This document shows, piece by piece, positions 1 to 10,763 of a stretch of 64,000 bases of DNA. Source of the stretch: Ampelocalamus luodianensis (lineage: Eukaryota; Streptophyta; Magnoliopsida; Poales; Poaceae); contig CM070628.1 of NCBI GenBank assembly GCA_036346255.1, positions 12,911,840 through 12,975,839 of the forward strand, given 5' to 3'. A program made the position numbers and the translations under genes. The notes under the pieces are model-generated. The model did no database searches and had not been told where the DNA came from. It worked only from the letters and a program-made list of their open reading frames with translations. The number at the start of each line of letters is the position of its first letter. Position 1 is the first letter of the stretch.

Positions 1-121
1 GGTCTACCTCACTAGTCCCTCAGGCGAGCAGGTTGGGATTGCACCGCACCGCAGGGCCACATCTTTGTGCCCTTGAAGCTAAGCCAAGACCAAGATTCGA
101 AGGTGCCCATTTGGTGACTTT

Positions 122-2977
122 GTGGATGTCTTTCCAAGATTTGCTCAGGATGCCTCGATTCGAGACTTGGAGTTTGTTATCGAGTTGCTGACCGGTACCG
201 CTCCAATCTCAAAGGCGCCGTACCGAATGCCTCCTAATGAGTTGGAGGAGCTGAAGAAGCAGTTAGGTGAGCTTCAAGCAAAGGGCTTTATCCGTCCTAG
301 CTCATCTCCTTGGGGTTGTCCAGTTATTTTTGTAAAGAAGAAGGACAAGACCCTGCGTATGTGTGTTGATTACCGTCCGCTTAATGAAGTGACGGTGAAA
401 AACAAGTATCCTTTGCCTCGTATTGATGATCTTTTTGACCAGTTGACCGGAGCCCGTGTCTTTTCCAAGATTGATTTGAGATTGGGTTATCATCAGGTCC
501 GAATCAGGGCTGAAGATATTCCAAAGACAGCGTTCACTACTCGTTATGGCCTCTACGAGTATACCGTCATGTCTTTTGGCTTAACAAATGCTCCTACTTT
601 ATTTATGAATCTTATGAACTCGGTGTTCATGGAGTATCTGGATAAGTTCGTTGTGGTTTTCATTGATGATATTCTTATCTACTCCAAGAGTGAAGAGGAG
701 CATGCTGAGCATCTGCAGATTGTTTTGGGAAAACTGCGTGAGCACCAGCTGTATGCCAAATTCAGCAAGTGCGAGTTCTGGTTGAAGGAAGTGGCGTTCT
801 TGGTCCATGTTCTTTCAGCAGGGGGTGTAGCAGTGGATCCTAGCAAGGTCAGTGATATTTTATCTTGGGGTCATCCCAAGTCAGTCACCGATGTGCGGAG
901 TTTTCTTGGTTTAGCAGGCTACTACCGCCGCTTTATCGAGAACTTCTCCAAGATCGCGAAGCCGATGACTGAGCTGCTCAAGAAGGACAAGAAATTTCTG
1001 TGGTCCTCTGCTTGTGACGAGAGTTTTCAGGAACTCAAGAAGCGCTTTACTTCAGCGCCAGTGCTTGTTCTCCCTGACATACACAAGAGCTTTGATATCC
1101 ACTGTGATGCCTCTCGTCAAGGACTCGGTTGTGTTCTTATGCAAGAAGGCAAGGTAGTGGCCTATGCATCAAGGCAGTTAAGGCCTCATGAACTCAACTA
1201 TCCTACCCATGATTTGGAGTTAGCTGTTGTGGTCCATGCACTTAAGATTTGGCGGCATTACCTGATTGGTAACCGTTGTGAAGTGTACTCTGATCACAAG
1301 AGCTTGAAATACTTGTTCACCCAGCCAGATCTAAACCTCAGGCAAAGGAGATGATTGGAATTGATCAAAGACTATGATATGGGTATTCAGTATCATCCGG
1401 GCAGGGCCAATGTTGTGGCGGATGCGCTTAGTCGGAAGGTGTATTGCAATACTTTGGTGCTCCAAGAGCAATAGCCTACCCTTCTTGAAGAATTTCAGCG
1501 GCTCAATTTGGGTTTGATTGAGCACGGTTCTCTTGCTACTTTGGTTGTGCAACCAACCTTGGTAGATCAAATCAAGGCTGCACAGCAGACAGATGTTGGT
1601 GTGAACCAAATCAAGCAGAATATCAAGATTGGGACAGCCAAGTGCTTCTCAGAGGATGCGCATGGTGTTGTGTGGTTTGGACAGCGCCTTGTAGTCCTGA
1701 AAGTCATGGAATTGCGAAATTTGATTCTCCGCGAAGCCCATGACTCCCCTTTGTCTATCCACCCCAGAGCTACCAAGTTGTATCAGGACCTTCGTCAGAG
1801 ATTTTGGTGGACTCGCATGAAGCGCGAGATTGCCAAGTTTGTTGCCGAGTGCGACGTGTGCTGTCGAGTCAAGGTCGAACATCGGCGTCTGCGAGTCTTC
1901 TTCACCTTTGCGGTGCACGAGTGGAAGTGGGATTCCGTTGGTATGTACTTCATCACCGATCTGCCCCGTACTTCTTCTAGGAAGGATGCTATTTGGGTTG
2001 TCATTGATCGATTGACTAAGGTAGCACATTTTCTGCCAGTGCGTACCAACCTCAGTGTTAGTCAGCTGGCGGATCTTTATGTATCTCGCATCGTGTGCTT
2101 GCATGGTGTGCCACAGACAATTGTGTTAGATCGTGGTTATCTTTTCACCTCTCGGTTTTGGCACAAGTTACAAGAAGCCATGGGAACTCGTCTTTCTTTC
2201 AGTTCGGCCTATCATCCTCAAACTGATGGTCAGACGGAGAGAGTCAACCAAGTGTTGGAAGATATGCTCCGTGCTTGTGTTCTTTCCTATGGAAAGAAGT
2301 GGGAGAAGTGCTTGCCATTTGCAGAGTTCTCCTACAACAACAGTTTCCAAGCCAGTCTTGGTATGGCACCATTTGAGGCTTGTATGGGAGAAGATGTAGA
2401 ACACCGTTGAACTGGTCAGAAACTGGTGAGCGTCAGTTCTTCAGCCCAGATTCGATCAATGAGGCCGAAAGCCAGGTTCAGTTGATTCGTGAGCATTTGC
2501 GCGTGGCCCAGTCCAGGCAAAAGAGCTATGCGGATCGTCGTCGCCGTGAGTTGAGCTTTGAGCCCAATGACTTTGTTTATCTCAAAGTCTCACCTTTGAA
2601 GGGCCATCAGCGTTTTAGCAAGTTGGCTCCTCGATATGTTGGGCCTTATCGTATCATCGAGAGAGTGGGAGTTGTTGCATACAGGATTGGAGTTGCCAGC
2701 TTCACTTGAGGGAGTGCATGATGTGTTCCATGTGTCACACTTGAAGAAGTGCCTCCGTGTTCCAATTGAGGAAACCCCGTTGGAAAATCTCGATGTGCAT
2801 GAGAATTTGACCTACCATGAGCATCCTGTTCGCATTCTCAAAGAATCTAAACGGAGAACTAGGAACCGTGTCATCAAGTTCCTTAAGGTTCAGTGGTCAA
2901 ATCATTCTGAAGATGAAGCAACTTGGGAGCGGGAGGATCGCCTTTGTGCTGACTACCCGTCCTTCTTCTCCGAGTAA
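122..2977 (+). pseudogene. gypsy pol polyprotein (RT-RNaseH-integrase-chromodomain), decayed
   Basis: Replication polyprotein of the Tekay-like element, now dead. RT spans roughly 200-900; its catalytic box FIDDIL is intact near 655-675. RNase H follows at about 1090-1330 (DAS, DLE and SDH motifs). Integrase occupies about 1700-2410 with an HHCC finger (two His, then CDVC) and a DDE core. The first core Asp, expected in a MDFI-like box, reads MYFI here, so the active site is damaged; the LDRG Asp and the TERVN Glu remain. Breaks: in-frame TGA at 1352-1354, in-frame TAG at 1472-1474, a one-base loss near 2385, and a one-base gain near 2690 just before the chromodomain (about 2700-2977). It ends 40 bp before the 3' LTR. 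Gag and protease lie outside the window. Confidence 0.9.
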
Positions 2978-3003
2978 ATGGAATCTCGGGGCGAGATTCT
3001 TGT

Positions 3004-3016
3004 AAGGGGGGGGAGG
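3004..3016 (+). other. polypurine tract of the Tekay-like element
   Basis: An uninterrupted purine run (AA, eight G, AGG) stands three bases before the LTR start TGTAACATCCC. This is the usual position of the plus-strand primer in LTR retrotransposons and it fixes the LTR start at 3020. Confidence 0.85.
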
Positions 3017-4071
3017 TTTTGTAACATCCCAATATTGGACCTGTGTTTCAAATGTAAGAAAATGAGTAGAAATTAAAACTTTTTCTTACATCATGTATTT
3101 ACTGTATGCTTTGAACAATTCTTGTACAAGAAGTTATGGAAATACAAAGTCACAAGTCTTTTGATCAAAACCTTGTCTTCCAAAAATATTCATCTCAAAT
3201 CTTGTGAACATATTTGGGAAATATTTTCCTAAGTTCCTGTGATGGTATGTGGCCCCTCTGAAAAATTACACAATTTTTAGAAATTGTTTGAATATTTTTA
3301 GAGGGCAGTCAACCTGTTTGACCTTAGTCAAAACTTTAAACCAGAGCCTTGCATTATTTTTGGAGGAAAATGCGCAGCATAAAAACCTCTGCAAATTTTA
3401 TACAAGGAAAATATCTGAGTTAGCAAGCTCCAGTAAAAATTTTATAATTTTTGGAGTTGTTTTGCTATCTCAATTAAATCCTTAAAGTCCCAGTTTAGTT
3501 TAAAACTCAAAACCTAATTTCACTGTTCCTTAGGTTCGGGTCAGACTCGGGCTCGAGCCTCTTGACTCGGTCCAGTCAACTAACTACACCGAGCCTCTTT
3601 TAAAATCGCGTGTCTAATCTCCACCGTTGGATCCCTATCGCGCGGCCCATGTTCGTGTGAGCATTCGGACCGTGCGGATGCTTTATCCCTTTTGAACCAT
3701 TGGATCCCCATCCAACCGCCCAGATTCTAATCCAAGGGCTCCCGATCTATTCCTTTATTTTCAAATCTCAGAGGCGTGGCGCGTTGTCAGCCGTCCGATT
3801 AAAATCCAAGGGTCCTTATTCGCCCGAGCTTTTTCTCTGGTCATCTTCAACCTCCCGTCGTGCGAAAACAGTGTAGGGCATGGGAATGTCATTTCATGCT
3901 CCCTACAGCCGTCCTAGCCAACATTTAGGGTTGTGGGAGGTGTGTTCGGCCGAGCCATACCCCATACCATCATCCACACCCCTTTTTGCTTGTCGGCCAT
4001 GCCTTGTGTCTTGAGCTTTGCACCATGCCTTCCGAAAAGCTCTTTTGGCAAACCCTAACATTTTCAAAGCC

Positions 4072-4078
4072 TTATAAG
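4072..4078 (+). promoter_or_regulatory. TATA-like element of LTR1
   Basis: TTATAAG lies where LTR2 and LTR3 carry a clear CTATAAATAG on their own strand. About 210 bp downstream in all three copies is the 64-nt exon-like block. This copy is the weakest of the three boxes. Confidence 0.4.
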
Positions 4079-4290
4079 CACCTTCAATACCTACTGGTAT
4101 CCCTTTACGCCACCCTCGAGCTCCATTTCCAGTTTTGGAGCTTGAACCCCCAAACCACCATTGTTGAACCATAGAGCTCCATTGGTGTTCTTGGTGTTCC
4201 AGTGGTTCTCCTTCGTAATTATTTACACCAAGTTAACCTCCTCTCTATCTTGAACATATCCCCTCACTTAATCTTGGATTTGATTTGCAG

Positions 4291-4354
4291 GAATTATCCA
4301 ATTTGGGGTTTGTTCAAATTCGGCCGAATTTGGTCATTTTCTTCCTCAGCTTCG
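4291..4354 (+). other. conserved 64-nt exon-like segment in LTR1
   Basis: It is bounded by TTTGCAG on the left and GGTGAGTG on the right, good acceptor and donor sites. LTR2 (29317-29380) and LTR3 (46443-46506) have the homologous block with exactly the same length, and all three are open in the same frame. The peptides share an E-x-x-x-L/F-x-F pattern followed by a Pro near the middle. The donor is intact in LTR1 and LTR2; in LTR3 its GT has become AT. It could be a 5' untranslated leader exon rather than coding sequence. Confidence 0.45.
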
Positions 4355-5426
4355 GTGAGTGCTCTATTCCTCAATTATTTACTCATGAAGCTTATGTGGG
4401 CTATTGTGTAGCTATTTTGACCACCCGTGGTGTTCATTTTGGCTCAGATCTCTATTTTCATATCTTCTTCCTCGAGTCCGACAAGCTCTGTCGTGGTCAG
4501 ACCTTCTCCGACCATCTTTGAAGTTCATCTCAATTAAGGTAGCTTCTTATTAGTCCCTAGAGGCTTTGGCACACGCTTCTTTGGACTGCAGCGGAGCATT
4601 TTGCTATTTTCGTGTTTAGCAGTAAAAGCTCCATTTTCGTTTTTCCGGCTAGCCGGCGTTCTGGTCCCTCACCGCCGGCGAGGTTGCCACCATTAGGTTC
4701 GTGGTGCTATTGCGATTCCATTTTAGTTCTTAGTTGGCGCCGCCGCGACCGGAGTCGCCGGCGACAAGCCGTTGAACACGCTCGGTAGTGTGCCGGCGAA
4801 ATCCCTATTTTCGTCATTTATTTAGGACACATTAATTGCCCGATTATTGCTAATCATTAGGTGCATTAATCATGTCCTAATCAGGTTCGTTGTGTCGCTG
4901 GCATGTGGGCCCGTAGGCCTTAAGCCGCGGCTCTGGGGTCATTAATTGTTAATCATTGGTTAGCAATTAATGTGTCTTAGCCGTTGAAGAATCTAGACCC
5001 GCCATTATGCGTTAATGGGGTTTTGGTTATTAATGACAAATCTATTTATGAGACTAACACTCTTTTTGATACATCTATTGTTTAGTCTCAAATGGACAAA
5101 GAGGTAAAAATCAAATAAGGTATGCTTTCCAAATGACAAATCTTTATAAGACTAACACTTCTATTGTCATACAAATTGTTTAGTCTCAGTTGGATTTAAA
5201 GATCAAAGAGGTATGCATTCAACATCTTATTATATCTTGCTGTATTCCTCGGATCCATTATATAGGTTGAACTTCACCAAAAAGGAAAACTTGTATATGT
5301 GCATATGTCTTAATTATACACTCGTGTATGCACACATTTAGGGGGAGTTCAATCTATATATTGTAGTTTCATTAGTATTGATCCATATTCCTTTGTCCAC
5401 ATATATTAAGGATCTTTACCTTGAAA

Positions 5427-5640
5427 TATATCCTTGAATATATGCAACTTGTGTAGTTCGTATATATTCTTATGGGCATATGAGACTTGCGTAGTTCATA
5501 TACTCATATCCTTGAATATATGCAACTTGTGTAGTTCGTATATATTCATATGGGCATATGAGACTTGCGGAGTTCATATATGCTCATGTATCTTTTGAGT
5601 ATACATAACTTATGTAGTTTATATATACTCATACCAATTA
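5427..5640 (+). repeat. tandem repeat, about 79-bp unit, 2.7 copies
   Basis: Two near-identical units begin at 5427 and 5506 with ATATCCTTGAATATATGC, and a third degenerate partial unit runs to about 5640. Each unit holds two CTTG(T/C)GTAGTTC segments. Located in the copia-like insert. Confidence 0.75.
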
Positions 5641-6284
5641 CATTCAATTACTTGCTATTGAAGTGGTTATCATAAATTACCAAAGAGGGAAAGATTGTGG
5701 TATCTTGTCCCAACCATTATGAGTTAATGGTATGATGTGGTAATTAATAATAATCATATTGTGGAACTAACGTTTCTCCTTGAGATGGATAAATAGGTTA
5801 TGTTCCGTGTGATTGAAGACTTCGGATGATGTCATGAGTTGATCGTCATCAAGTCAAGTGTTTGAAGAAAAAGAATATCGTCATGTGTTGATGATATCAA
5901 GAGGAGAACATCATCATGGGTTGATGATATTGAAGTGAAGAGCTTGGAGTAAAGGAGATGATCATGAGTTGATCATCAAGACAAGAAGAATCCATCATGT
6001 GTTGATGGAAGTCAAGTGAAGAGTGCATCATGAGTTGATGTATGTGAAGACTTGAAGCAAGGATATGCGTCATCAAGCTTCAAGTGGTTGCGCAAGGAAA
6101 AGGTATGACTAGCTAGGGCTAAGGATTTGTTCCTAGTCTTTTACCGGTCTCGGTGTTTGGTTGGAGACCGGATTGCTAGTATAGGTTCCGTACTATTAAG
6201 AGGGGTCTTAATTAGTAACTTGAGTTAGTCTTGTGTTGATCGCTCATTGTGTTTGCTCTAGCTCAACTTAACATGTTGCCTATA

Positions 6285-6510
6285 TTTGCGAATGCGTTTT
6301 GCAAATAGTTGTGGTTCATGGTTATTCCTTGTAGCATGTGACTTTAGTTTGCGAATGTGTTTTGCAAAGCGGTTTAAGTCCATGTACCTTATTCCTTAAT
6401 GGCGATGATTCTAAAAGTTGGCAAATGTGTTTTGCAACTTGTTGAGAATCTAGCTTTCATCTTTATGTACATGTTGCATCAATTTGGCAAATATGTTTTG
6501 CAAATTGAGT
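6285..6510 (+). repeat. dispersed short repeat TTTGC(A/G)AAT-x-TGTTTTGCAA, four copies
   Basis: Four copies of a roughly 21-bp block, each ending GTTTTGCAA, occur about 60 bp apart. Each block is a weak inverted repeat (TTTGC...GCAAA). Located in the copia-like insert. Confidence 0.6.
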
Positions 6511-6569
6511 TGAGGCAAATGTACAAAGTGCATTTCGATCTTCTTGATCTTGGCGATCCGACGCCTCTG

Positions 6570-6915
6570 TAGCGGTCCGACCGCCATGGGTGGGCGGTCG
6601 ACCGATTTTCGTGTACCGGTCAGAAGTAAGCGGTACTACCGAGTGCGGTAGTACGGAAGTTTGAAACGGTACTACCGGAGTGCGGTAGTACCGATATTTG
6701 TTTGGCGGTATGAATTTTCCAGAAGAGATGTTTCCTGGTTTTGCTCGGTGCTCAGTTGAGCGGTCTGACCGGCCCCTCTGGCGGTCTGACCGGCGTGAGC
6801 GGTTTGACCGGCCATTGGTTGGCGGTCAGACCGATTGTGAGTCCAACGGCTAGTTTTATAGCCGTTGGCGCTTGGGCGGTCCGACCGGCCATTAGTTGGT
6901 GGTCTGACCGGTTTT
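6570..6915 (+). repeat. array of palindromic GGTCnGACCG motifs
   Basis: At least eight copies of GGTCTGACCG, or one-base variants, occur in about 350 bp. Between them are two GGTACTACCG / GGTAGTACCG inverted pairs (about 6629-6695). The motif is self-complementary apart from its centre. Its role is unknown; it could be a binding-site cluster or simple repeat growth. Confidence 0.7.
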
Positions 6916-9059
6916 GTCCAGATTCTCTGAAATCTTTTCTCAACGACTAGTTTTTGTGTGTGGGCTATAAATACCCACCTTGGCTGTGTGAGAATAAGTT
7001 GCTGGTGCCCCATTGAGTTTCTTTGAGCTAAGAGCAAGCCTCTCATACTCTTGTGTGCATGTGTTGCACTTAGTGAGTGATTGAGAGCAAACCCTAAGTG
7101 CATTTGTTGTATTAGGTTGTGGATTGCTTATCCATAGAGATTTGGCACTTGATTGGTTCAAGTGAAAGTTGAGTCTTGTTACTCTTGGTGTTTGCCGACA
7201 CCTGGACGGCGTGGAGGCATTGTGCGTCGGTGATCTTCTCAAGTGAAGCTTGTGAGAAGACCCGGGCGATTTGTGAGTGGCTTGGTGCTCGCCATCTCCG
7301 GAGCGGAGTAAGAGCAACCCTAGTGGATTGAGGTGATAAGTTCAAGTTGGAGTCGGTTCAAGCGGTTGAACTCACTTAGAGGTGTTGGTTCGGTTGGAAC
7401 CGGTCCAAGTGGTTTGGACTTACCTCGGAGGTGTTGCCTCGCGTTTTGGAGCCGATCCAAAAGGTTGAACTTACCTCAACGTGGATTAGGGGAGACCGGC
7501 AAGTCTTCGATCACCACAGGAAAAATATCGCCGTGTCAATTGTGGTTTGCATTCTTGAGCTTTACCTTATTACAATTTATATTCATATAATTAAGTTGCT
7601 CATCTATTGTGTATGAATGATTGCCTAGCTATGTGCCATTTACATTGCCTAAATTGAATTGCTCACAAGTTCATGCTCAATTGATTATTATCATTAGACT
7701 TGTATTGTTAGAGCACTTAGTTGAGACTAGTGGGTTTTAGGTCTTAATTGTGCAAAACCGTATTTATATTATCTTCCGCATTAGAAATCGGTTTTAGCGT
7801 ATAAAAGTTTTAAAACGCCTATTCACCCCCCTCTAGTCGGCCTCCTCGATCTTACAGCAGTCAGTTTGTGTCACTGCCAGGTGGGCCCCCATCTCTTAAA
7901 TCCACCTCTGTGCAAAGATCTTCAGGACTCATTAATTACTAATCATTAGTTTTCAGTAATTAATCACTGTCCTAATTGCCCTCTGTCTCACTGACAGTGG
8001 ACCCACGCATTAAAATCCTCCTCGCGCACTTAAGTCCCGTGCGGAGCACTTTGTCGGTTGTGGACCGTCGATTTCGTGATCAACGGCCCAGATCTTGTAT
8101 GCATTCGGACCATCCGGTTGCCTAAATCATTCTTGGCCGTCCATCGCTTGATCTGCGGCCGTGATCGTGAATGCAATCGGACCATCCGAAGGGGGTTGTG
8201 ATCTGAGTCGTCCATCTTCAGATCTACGATTGTGGTTGGCTGCGGTAGCCGCACCGTCCGAATGCATCCCTCCGCGTGAGCCGTAGGATTTTAGATCTAG
8301 GGTTCTTAAGCGTCCACGTCGCTTATTTCCGTTAAGTTTGAATCTATTTCTGTAGGCTTTTGTTTATCAACTAAAAATTGCATTTTGAACTTTAAAACTC
8401 ATAACTAATTCCTATTAACTACTTTTTAGGTAATTCCAACTGCAATAAAATCTTATGACACTAGAGTTTAATATAAAAATGCATTCAGCATATTTGATGT
8501 CGTAAAATCTTGTAACTAAAATAACTTGATTCCTGCCTTTAGAATATTCCAGAAATAGAAATAAAACTTGAAAAATGCATATCTTTTTCTATAGATTCCC
8601 AATTTGTGCAAAATCAATTTTGTTAAATTCCTCTGCTAGTGTACTTTAATATGAGATAGGTTTTGAGCATAGTTATAATTTGGTAAAATGACTTGCAATA
8701 GATTTACAACTTGGAAAAATCATAAATAAATCGCTATAACTCCAAATTTAGTAAACTCAACTTTGCTGTTATTAGGATGTCATAATCTACCTGCTATAAA
8801 AATTTCAGACCTTAGATCTTTCTGGAAATTTTCGCCATAAACAGTACCAAAAATTAATTTGGTAAATTGATAGGCTGAGAAAGAGTATTTTGTCTATATC
8901 TTTTGCATCCTAAGTCCATATTGCATGATTCTTGTTCCTAAAATTGTCTAACATTATCCCCTAGCTACTGTATAAATTTTATTAGATTTGAATGTATTTT
9001 GCCGTTGGAGTTTATTTGGTGTTCTTCGTTCTTATTGGTTTATCGCCTTTTTGCGTTAG

Positions 9060-10435
9060 GTTCCGAAGACTATATTGATAATAATTCTGAGCCACAGCCA
9101 TCAGATCCTGCACTCCAGCAAGGCAAGCAGATGTAGCATCATTTGACCATGTTTCTCCTGCTATTTTCAAATTCTAATATATTGTTTGCAAATTCTATGT
9201 ATGCATTGCTATGTTGTTTTAACTATTGCCGATAGTTCACCTAGTAGATGCATTATCAGTAGGAAATGTTTATTCCTCTACTACTGAAGCCTAGGATTAC
9301 TTGTTGTGATTTTGGGTGCGCTGGATGAACCCTTGTCACTTAGTAGTTTACGCGCTATTATGCTTAGCCATGCTTAGCTATCGGTAGAAATGGGCGGTTA
9401 TCGACTTGTCGATAACCTTGATCACACAAATTTATTATGATCTCTATGTTTCGGCCTTGTGCTATGTCTAAATTGCAAAACTAAAACTGAAAATGAAAAC
9501 AATTTAGACTTGGGCACAATGGTAAGATGGTGTGATCTTTTGAGTGTGATTGGAATGGTGCCCGGGTCAATTAAGGACCGAACTACTTGTGAGTACCTGT
9601 TATTCGAGCATTTCTGTGCATGCTAACCACACTAGAGGGATATGAGACCTCTCTTAGCTGAGTACTTTGGGGTGTGTTAATTAATGAGTCGCGTGGTGGG
9701 TTGCACATTTAATTATGTGCAACATGGACATGTTTGTGGGGAGAGGAGCACCCGTCGAGGCCGGTGTGTCCTGCTCCACGTATGGGTCCTTGTGATCCAT
9801 ATTTCGTCTACAGATCACTAAGGATTAACCCCCATACGTGCGTCTCTTGATTAGCATATTCCATTGGAAAGGGTTCGTAGGACTTAGCCGTGCCGGCGGC
9901 ATTCCTAAGGAAGTGTGCTTAATAGCTTGGCAAAAAGGCGGTCTGAAGTATGGGTACATTGGTACACCCCTGCAGGGATTACAAACTATTCGAATAGCCT
10001 CGTCCTAGGTTATGGACACGCTTGGATAAGCTTTTCAAGAGTTAGACTACAACCTTTTTAATTAAAACTTGATGGGTGGTATGAGTCAGGGATTCATGCT
10101 ATTTTGGTGGTGGCTATTGGGTTAGTCACTTCTAGGTGGTTACTTGATAATTATTGTTACTCGCTGTTATTTCAATGTTTAAAAACCGATTTGTCAAATT
10201 GCCTTCAATCTATTACATTATTGCAAATGAAACTTGCTTTATGCGTCCAAATATCCATATAACTAACCTCCCTTTGATACAGCTTTCATGTAGCTATGTA
10301 TAGGTTTGTTACTTGTAAGTCTTGCGAGTACATTATTATACTCACCTGCATTGCTTGTTGTGTGCAGAGGAAGAAGGTGAGCCCGAAGGGCCTCATTTTT
10401 TTGAGTTGTGTTGTGGCAGTGTGTGGGGCGATTAG
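9060..10435 (+). CDS. LTR-internal spliced small ORF, copy in LTR1 (exons A and B)
   Basis: Exon A is 9060-9122 (63 nt), after GCGTTAG and ending CAAG before GCAAGC, a GC-type donor. Exon B is 10368-10435, after TGTGCAG and ending at TAG 10433-10435. The intron is 1245 nt. Read in phase 1 the two exons give one open frame without stops: acidic/Gln-rich in exon A (starts SEDYID, ends ALQQ), then EEEGEPEGP and a Cys/Trp-containing end before the stop. The product is unrecognised. The start codon and upstream exons are unknown. Support comes from homologous exons at the same relative positions in LTR2, LTR3, LTR4, LTR5 and LTR7. Confidence 0.45.
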
Positions 10436-10763
10436 CTTGGCGGCCCGGTCGGTTGTCCTGTGGTGTTATGTGGCTAACAGGTCGTCTTTTGGTTTATGCC
10501 ATCTTATGGCACCTTTTGCTTCCGCTGTTACTTGATACTTATGTTATTTGGCCGGTCGGCTGTCCTGTAATAACTTATGTTATGTATGTCCTTTGATTGA
10601 CTTGTTATATTATCTTGTATGGAAATGATGCATGCTTTGTATGATGAATGTGTGCTGCAATTTCTGGAAAGCACATGTCCATCGAGGCGCGGTTTATTCT
10701 GTTTGTGATACTAGAACCAGTGGAAGGTTAAGTGTTACAAGCTTAATAAACCGGGGTCTCACA

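Larger units (their letters stand above)
5036..7856 (+). mobile_element. nested copia-like (SIRE/Maximus-type?) LTR or 3' fragment inside LTR1
   Basis: Sequence unrelated to LTR2/LTR3 interrupts LTR1 here. Its right end, a TTCACCCCCCTCTAGTC-like segment followed by a CTTACA terminus, resembles the 3' end of long copia LTRs of the SIRE/Maximus type. Inside are a purine-rich AGGGGGAG stretch (about 5339-5347), several repeat arrays, and a palindromic GGTCTGACCG array. No pol coding remains. The 5-bp sequence after the right end (GCAGT) does not occur at the left junction, so the left border is uncertain by tens of bases and the copy may be truncated or rearranged. Confidence 0.5.
1..10763 (+). 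mobile_element. Tekay/Del-type Ty3-gypsy chromovirus, 3' part (5' part outside window)
   Basis: The window opens inside a Ty3/gypsy element. Reverse transcriptase, RNase H, integrase and a C-terminal chromodomain follow in the gypsy order, then a polypurine tract and a 3' LTR. The long LTR and the chromodomain type (EHPVRIL, then KVQWSNH and EATWERED) fit the Tekay/Del clade of plant chromoviruses. Gag, protease, PBS and 5' LTR are not in the window. The 3' LTR ends at 10763 inside a MULE transposase coding region, so the element inserted into that transposon. The TSD cannot be checked because the left border is missing. Bases 1-121 carry no clear gypsy motif and may be degenerate protease/RT linker. 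Confidence 0.88.
3020..10763 (+). repeat. LTR1: 3' LTR of the Tekay-like element, with a nested insertion
   Basis: The LTR starts TGTAACATCC and ends GGGTCTCACA. Two further solo copies of the family lie at 26107-30772 (LTR2) and 39477-47795 (LTR3), both inverted, which fixes both ends. Without the insertion at about 5036-7856 it is about 4.9 kb, close to LTR2 (4666 bp) and LTR3 (about 4760 bp). It contains a weak TATA (4072-4078), a conserved 64-nt exon-like segment (4291-4354), modules with a TTAATTACTAATCATT-like core near 4800-4985 and 7857-8030, and the two LTR-internal exons at 9060-9122 and 10368-10435. Confidence 0.9.

Noticed and set aside
122..1354. Possible endogenous pararetrovirus RT
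   Set aside because: The RT-RNase H is followed by an integrase, a chromodomain, a polypurine tract and an LTR, which is a Ty3/gypsy retrotransposon and not a plant pararetrovirus.
5036..7856. Complete solo copia LTR with TSD
   Set aside because: The 5 bp after the right end do not recur at the left junction; kept as a fragment with uncertain left border.
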